64,000 bases of DNA, from the NCBI GenBank assembly GCA_947489705.1, contig CANLEQ010000005.1, forward strand, positions 160,656-224,655, read 5' to 3'. The notes under the pieces are model-generated. The model was not told where the DNA came from. It made no database searches and was given only the letters and a program-made list of their open reading frames with translations. Each line of letters begins with the position of its first letter. The first letter of the stretch is position 1. The DNA is from an uncultured Paracoccaceae bacterium (GTDB lineage Bacteria > Pseudomonadota > Alphaproteobacteria > Rhodobacterales > Rhodobacteraceae). This document shows, in pieces, positions 19,290 to 27,613 of the stretch. Position numbers and translations under genes: made by a program.

Positions 19290-19315
19290 ATGGGGCGCGG
19301 ACGATCGCGCCCCAT
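19290..19315. terminator. Bidirectional terminator between PAS gene and DAHP synthase
   Basis: Perfect 10-bp stem (19290-19299 with 19306-19315) and 6-nt loop between convergent genes. It is followed by TTGTGTG on the plus strand and CCGCACTCG on the minus strand, so the U tract is poor on both sides. A second inverted repeat GTTACGA...TCGTAAC lies just left (19261-19281). Confidence 0.65.
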
Positions 19316-19325
19316 TTGTGTGCCT

Positions 19326-20693
19326 TCAGACCGCGACGCGGGCCTGCGCGGCGCCGCGATTGCGCAATTCCTCCGCTACGAGGAATGCCAGTTCCAACGC
19401 CTGACTGGCGTTCAGGCGGGGATCGCACGCGGTATGATAGCGATCCGACAGATCGCCATCGGTGACGGCGCGCACGCCGCCGGTGCATTCCGTCACGTCC
19501 TTGCCCGTCATCTCGACATGGACGCCCCCGGGAATGGTGCCTTCGGCATTATGGACGGCGAAGAATTCCTGGACCTCGCGCAGCACCGATTCGAACGGCC
19601 GCGTCTTGTATCCCGAGGCGGATTTGATCGTGTTGCCGTGCATCGGATCGCATGACCAGACGACATTCGCGCCGACTTCGCGAACCGCGCCGATGAGTTC
19701 GGGCAGATGGTCGCCCACCGTCCCGGCCCCGAACCGCGCGATCAGGGTCAGTCGACCCGCTTCGTTGCCCGGATTGAGGATCTCGATCAGCTGCTTGAGC
19801 TCGGACGGCGTCATCGAGGGCCCGCATTTCACGCCGATCGGATTGGCGACGCCCCGGCAGAATTCCACATGCGCGCCGTCCGGCTGCCGGGTGCGGTCGC
19901 CGATCCAGATCATGTGCCCGGAACCGGCGATGTTCTGACCGGTAAGCGAATCCACCCGCGCCAGCGCTTCCTCGTATTCCAGAAGCAGCGCCTCGTGTGA
20001 CGTATAGAAATCGACGGTCGAAAGCTCGGCATTCCGGTCCGACGTGATCCCCGCGGCGGTAATGAAGTCGAGCGTGTCCTGAATCCGGTTGGCCATGTCG
20101 CGGTACTTGCCCGCCTCGTCGGCATCGGTGAATCCGAGCGTCCAGGCATGGACACGGTGCACATCTGCGAAACCGCCCTTGGAGAAGGCGCGCAGGAGGT
20201 TCAACGTCGCGGCGGCCTGTGTATAGGCCTCGAGCATGCGGTTGGGATCGGGGATCCGCGCCTCCGGCGTGAAATCGAACCCGTTGATGATGTCGCCACG
20301 ATAGGAGGGCAGCTCCTGGCCGTTCACGGTCTCGGTGGGCGCGCTGCGCGGCTTGGCGAATTGCCCGGCCATCCGCCCGACCTTCACCGTCGGGACCTTT
20401 GCGCCATAGGTCAGCACCATCGCCATCTGGAGCAGAACCTTGAACGTATCGCGGATCGTGTCGCCGGAAAACTCGGCGAAACTCTCGGCGCAATCGCCAC
20501 CCTGCAGCAGGAACGCCTCGCCGCGCGACACGGCGGCCAGTTCGGATTTCAACGTGCGCGCCTCGCCCGCGAAGACGAGCGGCGGAAATTTCGACAGCCG
20601 TGTCTCTACGGTCTTGAGCGCATCGGCGTCGGTATAATCCGGCATTTGCACGCGCGGATGTCCGCGCCACGACGATTTCTGCCAATCGGCCAT
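19326..20693 (-). CDS. aroF: 3-deoxy-7-phosphoheptulonate synthase, class II
   Basis: 455 residues from the ATG at 20693, which has a strong upstream GAGAGGAGGG; the open frame extends to 20858 without similarity. Plant/actinobacterial-type class II DAHP synthase: [32 protein letters not shown] (about 36-67), [37 protein letters not shown], and [13 protein letters not shown]. It condenses phosphoenolpyruvate and erythrose 4-phosphate as the first step of the shikimate pathway. aroQ, another pathway gene, lies 13 kb away. The gene symbol is nominal; class II enzymes are variously named. Confidence 0.93.
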   Translation of the reverse strand: MADWQKSSWRGHPRVQMPDYTDADALKTVETRLSKFPPLVFAGEARTLKSELAAVSRGEAFLLQGGDCAESFAEFSGDTIRDTFKVLLQMAMVLTYGAKVPTVKVGRMAGQFAKPRSAPTETVNGQELPSYRGDIINGFDFTPEARIPDPNRMLEAYTQAAATLNLLRAFSKGGFADVHRVHAWTLGFTDADEAGKYRDMANRIQDTLDFITAAGITSDRNAELSTVDFYTSHEALLLEYEEALARVDSLTGQNIAGSGHMIWIGDRTRQPDGAHVEFCRGVANPIGVKCGPSMTPSELKQLIEILNPGNEAGRLTLIARFGAGTVGDHLPELIGAVREVGANVVWSCDPMHGNTIKSASGYKTRPFESVLREVQEFFAVHNAEGTIPGGVHVEMTGKDVTECTGGVRAVTDGDLSDRYHTACDPRLNASQALELAFLVAEELRNRGAAQARVAV

Positions 20694-20983
20694 CGGATAG
20701 CCCTCCTCTCGATCAAGGAATTCGTGTATATGGGCATCTTGTCGTGTTGCAAACCGCCAAAATCCGCCGGATCGGATTCGGCACGCCGCAGGCTGGCCGT
20801 CGTTGCGTGCCGATGCGATCTCCCCGCCTCGAGGGATGCGACCCTTTGCTGCCGGCACCTACCCGGAATCGCTGCGGAAACACGCGCCGGAGGTGCCGCA
20901 GGGGAAAGCCCGAGGCGATTGCAAATGCGCCGCGCTCCTGTCAGATATCCCCGCATAACGGAGAAAGACAGGGAGTCTCGCCG
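20694..20983. promoter_or_regulatory. Divergent intergenic region, DAHP synthase / branched-chain importer
   Basis: 290 bp with no supported gene. On the plus strand TTGCAA (20919-20924), a 17-bp spacer and CAGATA (20942-20947) form a plausible promoter for the importer operon, and GGGAG (20970-20974) is its ribosome-binding site. The left end holds the DAHP synthase leader. I see no leader-peptide or riboswitch signature. Confidence 0.35.
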
Positions 20984-22174
20984 ATGAAAAAGTTCCTAAT
21001 GGCCTCTGCAGCAAGCGTGCTCGCCGCCGGCGGCGCCATGGCGCAGGACGATCCGATCAAGCTCGGCATCATCCTGGGCTTCACCGGCCCGATCGAGTCG
21101 ATCACCCCCAACATGTCCTCCTCGGCGCAGCTCGCCGCGTCGGAAATCAACGAGGCGGGCGGGTTGCTCGACGGTCGCATGCTCGAAGCCGTCACCGCCG
21201 ACAGTACCTGCATCGACGCGGCGGCCGCGACGGCCGCGGCCGAGCGGCTGATCACGTCCGAGGGCATATCGGGCATCATGGGTGCGGATTGCTCGGGCGT
21301 CACGGGCGCGATCCTGGCCAATGTCGCCGTGCCGAACGGCATGGTGATGATTTCGCCGTCGGCGACGTCGCCGGGCCTTTCCGAAGCCGAAGACAACGAC
21401 TTCTTCTTCCGGACCGCGCCTTCGGATGCGCGTCAGGGCGAGGTGCTGGCGAACATCCTGATGGATCGCGGCATCGAGGAAGTGGCCGTGACCTATACCA
21501 ACAACGATTACGGACAGGGGCTGAGCGACAGCTTCATCTCGTCGTTCGAGGAAGCCGGCGGTACTGTGACGCTCAACGCGTCGCACGAAGATGGCCGCGG
21601 CGACTACTCGGCCGAGGTCGGCGCGCTCGCATCGGCGGGCGGCGATGCGCTCGTCGTTCTGGGTTATGCCGACCAGGGCGGCCTCGGGATCATCCGCGGC
21701 GCCCTCGATTCGGGTGCGTTCGACATGTTCGCGATGGGCGACGGGATGTATTCCCAGTCGCTTCTCGACACGCTCGGCAGTTCGATGAACGGATCGGTCG
21801 GCGCGGTTCCGTGGTCCGAAGGCGAAGGGTCCGAGGCGTTCGCCGGACTGACCGAGGAGGCCGGGTTCGACGCGGCGACCTCCTATACCCGCGAGAGCTA
21901 TGACGCGGCGGCGCTGATCGCGCTGGCGATGCAGGCCTCGGGATCGACCGATCCCAACGAGTACAAGACGGCGATCATGGAAGTCGCCAACGCTCCGGGC
22001 GAGGAGATCCTGCCGGGCGAGCTCGGCAAGGCCATCGGCATCCTCCAGGACGGCGGCGATATCGACTATGTCGGCGCCACCAATGTCGAACTGATCGGCG
22101 GCGGCGAGGCGGCCGGCACCTATCTCGAATACGTCGTCGAGGACGGCACGTTCGAACAGGTCGAGATCCGCTGA
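20984..22174 (+). CDS. livJ: Branched-chain amino acid ABC transporter, periplasmic binding protein
   Basis: 396 residues from the ATG at 20984. Signal peptide MKKFLMASAASVLAAGGAMAQ (1-21), then the type I periplasmic-binding fold of Leu/Ile/Val receptors: KLGIILGFTGPIESITPNM (about 26-44), ASEINEAGGLLDG, GADCSGVTGAIL, MVMISPSATSPGLS, and VTYTNNDYGQGLSDSF. Substrate may be branched-chain amino acids, amides or urea; the symbol is nominal. First gene of livJ-G-F-H-M. Separated from livG by a hairpin (22198-22225). Confidence 0.9.
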   Translation: MKKFLMASAASVLAAGGAMAQDDPIKLGIILGFTGPIESITPNMSSSAQLAASEINEAGGLLDGRMLEAVTADSTCIDAAAATAAAERLITSEGISGIMGADCSGVTGAILANVAVPNGMVMISPSATSPGLSEAEDNDFFFRTAPSDARQGEVLANILMDRGIEEVAVTYTNNDYGQGLSDSFISSFEEAGGTVTLNASHEDGRGDYSAEVGALASAGGDALVVLGYADQGGLGIIRGALDSGAFDMFAMGDGMYSQSLLDTLGSSMNGSVGAVPWSEGEGSEAFAGLTEEAGFDAATSYTRESYDAAALIALAMQASGSTDPNEYKTAIMEVANAPGEEILPGELGKAIGILQDGGDIDYVGATNVELIGGGEAAGTYLEYVVEDGTFEQVEIR

Positions 22175-22197
22175 CAACCCGACGCGTCGATGCTACG

Positions 22198-22225
22198 AAG
22201 CCCGGCGTGGAAACGCGCCGGGCTT
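22198..22225 (+). terminator. Hairpin between livJ and livG (partial terminator or stabiliser)
   Basis: Perfect 10-bp stem (22198-22207 with 22216-22225) and 8-nt loop, 23 bp after the livJ stop. Followed by only T-GGC, so it is more likely an mRNA 3'-end stabiliser or weak terminator than an operon end. Confidence 0.6.
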
Positions 22226-22281
22226 TGGCATGATACCGGGTGTCGCGGCGGCGAGAAATCCGAGCACTGAAAGATGGCAAC

Positions 22282-23058
22282 ATGATCGTCGTGAAGGACG
22301 TCCATAAACATTTCGGCGGCTTCCGCGCGGTCGACGGGGCGAGTTTCGAGATCCGCGAAGGGTCCATCACCGGTCTGATCGGCCCGAACGGGGCGGGAAA
22401 GACCACGCTTTTCAACGTGATCGCGGGCGTTCTGCCGCCGACATCCGGCACCGTGACGATGGCGGGCGAGGACGTCACCGGCCTGCCGCCGCACGCGCTT
22501 TTCCACAAGGGATTGCTGCGGACGTTCCAGATCGCGCACGAATTCGGCTCGATGAGCGTTCGCGAGAACCTGATGATGGTCCCGGCGCGGCAATCCGGCG
22601 AGACGCTGATCTCCACCTGGTTTCGCAGGGGCCGCATCCGCGACGAGGAGAAGGCCCTCCTCAAGAAGGCGGACGAGGTGCTGGAATTCCTGACCATCGA
22701 CCATCTCAAGGACGAAAAGGCCGGCAATCTCTCCGGCGGCCAGAAGAAGCTGCTCGAGCTCGGGCGCACGATGATGGTCGACGCGCGCATCGTCTTTCTC
22801 GACGAGGTCGGCGCTGGCGTGAACCGCACGCTGCTCAACACGATCGGCGACGCGATCCTGCGGCTCAACCGCGAACGCGGCTACACCTTCTGCATGATCG
22901 AGCATGACATGGACTTCATCGGCCGGCTCTGCGATCCGGTTATCGTGATGGCCGAGGGCCGGGTTCTGGCGCAAGGGACCATCGACGAGATCAAGAACAA
23001 CGACGCGGTGATCGAGGCCTATCTCGGGACCGGTCTCAAGAACGAGGTGCCCGCGTGA
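22282..23058 (+). CDS. livG: Branched-chain amino acid ABC transporter ATPase LivG
   Basis: 258 residues from the ATG at 22282. Walker A GPNGAGKTT (about 34-42), Q-loop RTFQIAHEFGSMSVRENL, signature LSGGQKKLLELGR, and Walker B-D loop ARIVFLDEVGAGVN (the usual EP/EP-AGL replaced by EVGAGVN), with switch His in IEHDMDFI. The longer insertion between Walker A and signature is typical of LivG as against LivF. Overlaps livF by 4 bp. Confidence 0.93.
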   Translation: MIVVKDVHKHFGGFRAVDGASFEIREGSITGLIGPNGAGKTTLFNVIAGVLPPTSGTVTMAGEDVTGLPPHALFHKGLLRTFQIAHEFGSMSVRENLMMVPARQSGETLISTWFRRGRIRDEEKALLKKADEVLEFLTIDHLKDEKAGNLSGGQKKLLELGRTMMVDARIVFLDEVGAGVNRTLLNTIGDAILRLNRERGYTFCMIEHDMDFIGRLCDPVIVMAEGRVLAQGTIDEIKNNDAVIEAYLGTGLKNEVPA

Positions 23059-23792
23059 GAGACGCTGCGGCCAATGCGGCGAGCGAGCCGTTCCTGATCG
23101 GCGATGCCATGACGGGTGGCTATGGCGCGGGTGCGGATATCCTGCACGACTGCACCATCGCGGCGCCGGATGGCGAGATCACCGTGATCGTCGGCCCCAA
23201 CGGCGCGGGCAAGTCGACCGCCATGAAGGCGGTGTTCGGCATGCTGAACCTGCGCAAGGGGGCCGTGCGCCTGGGCGGAGAGGACATCACCGCCCTCAAG
23301 CCGCAGGAGCGTGTCGCCAAGGGCATGGCCTTCGTCCCGCAGACGTCCAACATCTTCACGTCGATGAGCGTAGAGGAGAACCTCGAAATGGGGGCCTTCC
23401 TGCGCCGCGACGATATCGCAGAGACGATGAGTCAGGTCTATGACCTCTTTCCGATTCTGCGCGACAAGCGCCGCCAGGCGGCGGGCGAGCTTTCGGGCGG
23501 GCAGCGTCAGCAGGTCGCCGTGGGTCGGGCGTTGATGACCCGACCACGGGTCCTGATGCTCGACGAGCCCACGGCGGGAGTCAGTCCGATCGTCATGGAC
23601 GAGCTCTTCGACCGGATCATCGAGGTGGCGCGGACCGGGATCTCGATCCTGATGGTCGAGCAGAATGCACGCCAGGCCCTGGCGATCGCGCATCGCGGAT
23701 ACGTACTGGTCCAGGGCGCCAACGCCTTTACCGGGACGGGGCGCGAATTGCTGGCCGACGAGCAAGTGCGCCGCTCGTTCCTGGGGGGCTGA
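23055..23792 (+). CDS. livF: Branched-chain amino acid ABC transporter ATPase LivF
   Basis: 245 residues from a GTG at 23055, which overlaps the livG TGA (GTGA). Walker A GPNGAGKST (about 46-54), FVPQTSNIFTSMSVEENLEMGAF, signature LSGGQRQQVAVGRAL, and Walker B VLMLDEPTAGVSP. Short C-terminus with GYVLVQG as in LivF. Works with LivG on the LivH/LivM channel. Confidence 0.93.
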   Translation: MRDAAANAASEPFLIGDAMTGGYGAGADILHDCTIAAPDGEITVIVGPNGAGKSTAMKAVFGMLNLRKGAVRLGGEDITALKPQERVAKGMAFVPQTSNIFTSMSVEENLEMGAFLRRDDIAETMSQVYDLFPILRDKRRQAAGELSGGQRQQVAVGRALMTRPRVLMLDEPTAGVSPIVMDELFDRIIEVARTGISILMVEQNARQALAIAHRGYVLVQGANAFTGTGRELLADEQVRRSFLGG

Positions 23793-23842
23793 GGCATGAA
23801 ACCGGCGAGGGCGCGAACCCAACACGGGGGCAAGGTAATACG

Positions 23843-24853
23843 ATGGATTTCCTGAACGGCTTCGTGGCCCTTCTCAACTTCGTTGTGATTCCCGCCACGG
23901 CCTACGGGGCGCAACTGGCTCTCGGGGCCCTGGGTGTCACGCTGATCTACGGGATCCTGCGGTTCTCCAACTTCGCGCATGGCGATACGATGGCGTTCGG
24001 CGCGATGGCCACGATCCTCGTGACATGGGCGTTCCAGTCGATGGGGCTGCACCTCTGGGGGCTTCCGACGGCGCTTCTCGCCCTGCCCTTCGGGATCGTG
24101 GTGGCGGCCTTGCTCGTCCTCGGGACCGACCGCGTCGTCTATCGCTTCTATCGCCGTCACAAGGTTTCGCCCGTCATCCTCGTCATCGTGTCGATGGGGG
24201 TCATGTTCGTCTATAACGGCCTCGTGCGGTTCGTCATCGGGCCCGACGACCAGAATTTCGCCGACGGCGCGCGGTTCCTGATCAACGCGCGCGACTTTCG
24301 CGAGATGACCGGGCTCGACGAGGGGCTCGCCTTCCGGACCTCGCAGGCGATGACCATCATCACCGCGGTGATCGTGGTCGCGATCCTCTTCTGGTTCCTC
24401 AACCGCACCCGGACGGGCAAGTCGATGCGCGCCTTTTCCGACAACGAGGATCTGGCGCTGCTCTCGGGCATCAATCCCGAACGCGTCGTGGCGATCACCT
24501 GGATCATCGTGGCCGCCCTCGCGACCGTTGCGGGGGTACTCTACGGGCTCGATAAGTCGTTCAAGCCATTCACCTATTTCCAGCTTCTGCTGCCGATCTT
24601 CGCGGCCGCCATCGTCGGCGGCCTCGGCAGTCCGGTGGGGGCCATTGTCGGCGGCTTCGTCGTGGCCTTCTCCGAGGTCACGATCACCTATGCGTGGAAG
24701 AAGGTTCTGGAATACTGGCTTCCCGCCGCGCTGGAGCCGGAGGGCCTGGTTCAGCTTCTGAGCACGGACTACAAGTTCGCCGTCAGCTTCGCGATCCTCG
24801 TGATCGTGCTGCTCTTCCGTCCGACGGGTCTCTTCAAGGGAAAATCGGTATGA
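23843..24853 (+). CDS. livH: Branched-chain amino acid ABC transporter permease LivH
   Basis: 336 residues, eight or so hydrophobic helices. LivH-type landmarks: ALGALGVTLIYGILRFSNFAHGDTMAFGAM (about 27-56), GKSMRAFSDNEDLALLSGIN (about 193-212), and AAIVGGLGSPVGAIVGGFVVAFSE (about 255-278). Long loops relative to the 308-residue E. coli protein. The livM start overlaps its stop (ATGA). One half of the membrane pore. Confidence 0.92.
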   Translation: MDFLNGFVALLNFVVIPATAYGAQLALGALGVTLIYGILRFSNFAHGDTMAFGAMATILVTWAFQSMGLHLWGLPTALLALPFGIVVAALLVLGTDRVVYRFYRRHKVSPVILVIVSMGVMFVYNGLVRFVIGPDDQNFADGARFLINARDFREMTGLDEGLAFRTSQAMTIITAVIVVAILFWFLNRTRTGKSMRAFSDNEDLALLSGINPERVVAITWIIVAALATVAGVLYGLDKSFKPFTYFQLLLPIFAAAIVGGLGSPVGAIVGGFVVAFSEVTITYAWKKVLEYWLPAALEPEGLVQLLSTDYKFAVSFAILVIVLLFRPTGLFKGKSV

Positions 24854-26142
24854 GGGTCATTCTGCTCTTCGCCATCGTTTTCGGCCTCATCCTTCTGACC
24901 GGCTTCACGCAGAGCTGGAACGTCGCGCTGGGGATCGTGAACATGGGGCTCGTCAGCGCGATCATGGCGCTCGGCGTCAACCTTCAATGGGGCTATGCGG
25001 GCCTCTTCAACGTCGGCGTGATGGGCTTCGTGGCACTGGGCGGTCTGGCGGCGGTCCTGATCGGGCAGCCGCCCGTCGGCGCCGCCTGGGAGGCGGGCGG
25101 CGCGCGCATCCTGGGGGGGCTCGCGGTCGGCATTGCCGTGATCGTGGCGGCCGTCCTTCTGTGGAAGCGGCTCCCGGTGGGACGCGCCCGGGCCATCGCG
25201 ATGGTCGTTCTGCTCATCGCGGGGTTCTTCGTCTATCGCGGCGTGTTCGATCCCGCGGTGGAGGCGATCGAGTCGGTCAATGCGGCGACCGAAGGGTATC
25301 TCGGCGGGCTCGGTCTGCCGATCCTGATCGCCTGGCCTGTCGGCGGCCTGCTTGCGGCGGGTGCTGCCTGGGCGATCGGCAAGACCGCATTGGGGCTGAG
25401 ATCGGACTATCTCGCGATCGCCACCCTCGGCATCGCCGAAATCATCATCTCGGTCATGCGCAACGAGGATTGGCTGGCGCGCGGCGTCAAGAACGTGATC
25501 GGCCTGCCCCGCCCCGTTCCCTACGAGGTGGACCTGCAACAGAGCCAGGCCTTCGTGGAGCGGGCCGCGGGGGCCGGGCTCGATCCGGTCATGGCGTCGA
25601 CGCTGGCGGTCAAGCTTGCCTATGCCGGCTTCTTCGTCGTGGTCCTGTTGGTGCTCTTGTGGCTCGCGCAGGCGGCGCTGGCCTCACCCTGGGGCCGGAT
25701 GATGCGCGCGATCCGCGACAACGAGGTCGCCGCCGAGGCGATGGGCAAGGACGTCAAGGCGCGGCACCTGCAGATCTTCGTCTTGGGCTCGGCCGTCTGC
25801 GGGCTGGCGGGCGCGATGATGACGACGCTCGACGGGCAGTTGACGCCGTCGAGCTACCAGCCGCTGCGCTTTACCTTTCTCGTATGGGTCATGGTGATCG
25901 TGGGCGGCTCGGGCAACAATTACGGCGCCATCCTGGGCGGGTTCCTGATCTGGTTCCTGTGGGTCCAGGTCGAGCCGGTGGGGATCTGGCTGATGGAGAC
26001 GCTGAGCGCGGGGCTCGACCCTGCAAGTCCGCTCCGGGCACATCTTCTGGCATCGGCGGCGCATATGCGGCTCTTCACCATGGGCCTGCTGTTGCTTCTG
26101 GTTCTGAGGTTCTCGCCGCGCGGCCTGATCCCGGAACGCTAG
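24850..26142 (+). CDS. livM: Branched-chain amino acid ABC transporter permease LivM
   Basis: 430 residues from the ATG at 24850. About ten hydrophobic segments. Family landmarks: LGVNLQWGYAGLFNVGVMGFVALGG (about 40-64), LGLRSDYLAIATLGIAEIIISVMRN (about 178-202), GRMMRAIRDNEVAAEAMGKDV (about 282-302), and VWVMVIVGGSGNNYGAILGGFLIWF. An extra hydrophobic stretch (about 90-130) is inserted between the first and second conserved blocks. Last transporter gene; 17 bp before the nucleotidyltransferase gene, which is probably co-transcribed. Confidence 0.92.
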   Translation: MRVILLFAIVFGLILLTGFTQSWNVALGIVNMGLVSAIMALGVNLQWGYAGLFNVGVMGFVALGGLAAVLIGQPPVGAAWEAGGARILGGLAVGIAVIVAAVLLWKRLPVGRARAIAMVVLLIAGFFVYRGVFDPAVEAIESVNAATEGYLGGLGLPILIAWPVGGLLAAGAAWAIGKTALGLRSDYLAIATLGIAEIIISVMRNEDWLARGVKNVIGLPRPVPYEVDLQQSQAFVERAAGAGLDPVMASTLAVKLAYAGFFVVVLLVLLWLAQAALASPWGRMMRAIRDNEVAAEAMGKDVKARHLQIFVLGSAVCGLAGAMMTTLDGQLTPSSYQPLRFTFLVWVMVIVGGSGNNYGAILGGFLIWFLWVQVEPVGIWLMETLSAGLDPASPLRAHLLASAAHMRLFTMGLLLLLVLRFSPRGLIPER

Positions 26143-26159
26143 ACGGCGCCGCGCCAGCG

Positions 26160-26771
26160 ATGCGGTTCGAGAACAAAGAGCATGCGGATCCGGTCATCGC
26201 GATCCTCGCGGCGGGCCGATCCGCGCGCATGCGCGGTGGCGACAAGCTTCTCGAACCGGTCCATGGCGCGCCGTTGCTGCGCCGCGCGGCCGAACGGTGC
26301 CTTGCCTGTGCCCTGCCGGTCGTCGTGACCCTGCCCGCCGGCGGCGCGCGATGGGAAGCGCTGGACGATCTGGACGTCACCCGGGTCGCGGTCCTCGACG
26401 CCGCGGAGGGAATGGCGGCGTCCTTCCGCGCGATCGGGCGGGTGGTGCAGGCAGGGCCGGTGCTGTGCCTGCTCGCTGACATGCCGGAAATCGACGAAAC
26501 TGATCTGCGCCGAGTGCTCGCGGCCTATCGCTCGGATCCCGAGCGGGTCCATCGGGGTGCGACGATGACGGGCGCCCCCGGACAGCCCGTGGCCTTCCCC
26601 GCCCGCATCGTCGCGCAATTCGCGACATTGAAGGGGGATTGCGGCGCGCGATCGCTCCTGCGGGACGAGGATGTCGGCCTGGTCCCTCTGGCCGAAGCCC
26701 ACGCCGTCACCGATCTCGATACGCCGGAGGACTGGGCCGACTGGCGCCGGCGGACCGGGATCGGAAGCTGA
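26160..26771 (+). CDS. MobA/MocA-like nucleotidyltransferase
   Basis: 203 residues from the ATG at 26160; the long upstream open frame is livM in another frame. Nucleotidyltransferase (MobA-like NTP transferase) fold: nucleotide loop AAGRSARMRGGDKLL (about 17-31), metal-binding LADMPEID (about 106-113), and DLDTPEDWADWR near the C-terminus. This architecture matches molybdenum cofactor cytidylyl/guanylyltransferases (MocA) and similar CTP enzymes. No other molybdoenzyme gene is in the window, so the substrate is uncertain. Confidence 0.75.
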   Translation: MRFENKEHADPVIAILAAGRSARMRGGDKLLEPVHGAPLLRRAAERCLACALPVVVTLPAGGARWEALDDLDVTRVAVLDAAEGMAASFRAIGRVVQAGPVLCLLADMPEIDETDLRRVLAAYRSDPERVHRGATMTGAPGQPVAFPARIVAQFATLKGDCGARSLLRDEDVGLVPLAEAHAVTDLDTPEDWADWRRRTGIGS

Positions 26772-26783
26772 TTCCGCGTCGGA

Positions 26784-27215
26784 TCAGGCGATCACGCCTT
26801 CCTTGTGCATCGCCCGCGCATAGAGCCACAGAAGCATCGTGACGATCACCGAGCAGACGATCACCGCAAGCGCCGTCGCTCCGGACACGCTGACGAGCGG
26901 GGGGGTCGCAAAGAATAGCAACCAAAGCGTCAGGGCCAGCATGGCGATGAAGCTGATCGCGAGGATCAACGGCGCGAAGCCCACTCGCAACGCCATCAGG
27001 ATCACCCCGAGCAATCCGCCCCAGACCGCGATCGCCCATGCGCCGTCGATCCAGTCCGGCATCGTCTCGATGAACCCTTCCTGGCGGTCGGTCGCCATCG
27101 ACATCCAGAAATCGAGGTCGAATTGCGTGGCGGTGTAGTCGATCACACCGATCAGGTGCCAGACGAAGGCGACGACCACGACGAGCCAGAAATGCCAGGG
27201 AGTTGGGTGAAACAT
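26784..27215 (-). CDS. Small four-helix membrane protein of unknown function
   Basis: 143 residues from the ATG at 27215 (MFHPTPWHFWLVVVVAFVWHLIGVIDYT). Four predicted membrane helices at about 9-27, 52-75, 79-102 and 110-133, joined by short loops; a conserved-looking FDLDFWMSMATDRQEGFIETMPDW segment follows the first helix. I do not recognise a characterised family; similar small membrane proteins are annotated as hypothetical or sugar-transporter-like in Rhodobacteraceae. Convergent with the nucleotidyltransferase gene 12 bp away. The upstream open frame crosses the tRNA and is not coding. Confidence 0.6.
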   Translation of the reverse strand: MFHPTPWHFWLVVVVAFVWHLIGVIDYTATQFDLDFWMSMATDRQEGFIETMPDWIDGAWAIAVWGGLLGVILMALRVGFAPLILAISFIAMLALTLWLLFFATPPLVSVSGATALAVIVCSVIVTMLLWLYARAMHKEGVIA

Positions 27216-27341
27216 GAAGTCGCTCCGATCTGAATTGCGACCAATCTGCCCCTTGCCGCGGGGAAGGTCCAGTGCCGCCGCGACTGCGGACCCGGCAAGC
27301 CGTGCCGATCTGCCACATGTGCGGTACGCGCGGTGTCGGGG

Positions 27342-27428
27342 TGGTGCGGGCGGTGGGACTCGAACCCACACGGGGCCATGCCCCAACAGATTTTAAGTCT
27401 GGTATGTCTACCATTCCATCACGCCCGC
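27342..27428 (-). tRNA. tRNA-Leu (anticodon UAA)
   Basis: Minus strand. Acceptor GCGGGCG (5') pairs with CGCCCGC (3'), discriminator A and a genomically encoded CCA (27342-27344). Anticodon loop CTTAAAA gives UAA on a CAGA/TCTG stem. The long variable arm (GGGGC-ATG-GCCCC) is typical of class II tRNA-Leu, and the T arm is GTGGG-TTCGAGT-CCCAC. The outermost anticodon-stem pair is a C-T mismatch as read. Confidence 0.96.
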
Positions 27429-27538
27429 GGCGGCGACCGGCAGTACCGCTCGCCTGTTTCAGGCCATAGCCGGTAATGCGCCGCGCCTCCAGACATTTGC
27501 GCCGTATTCTCGCGCCTGACGGCTGCCCGGGAACGAAA

Positions 27539-27567
27539 GACGGCCGGCCCTTTCGGGACCGGCCGTC
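27539..27567 (-). terminator. Terminator downstream of the Na+/solute symporter operon
   Basis: Stem GACGGCCGG (27539-27547) with CCGGCCGTC (27559-27567); an inner CCC/GGG pairs around TTTC. On the minus strand it is followed by TTTCGTTCCC, so it reads as the terminator of the symporter gene ending at 27614, 47 bp upstream. Confidence 0.75.
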
Positions 27568-27613
27568 GATGCAGGATTGGTGATGCGCGCCGAATGCCGC
27601 GCATTGGTGCACG

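Noticed and set aside
27429..27613. Integration site next to tRNA-Leu
   Set aside because: Genes on both sides are ordinary chromosomal genes, no integrase is near and I saw no duplicated tRNA 3' end in the surrounding sequence.
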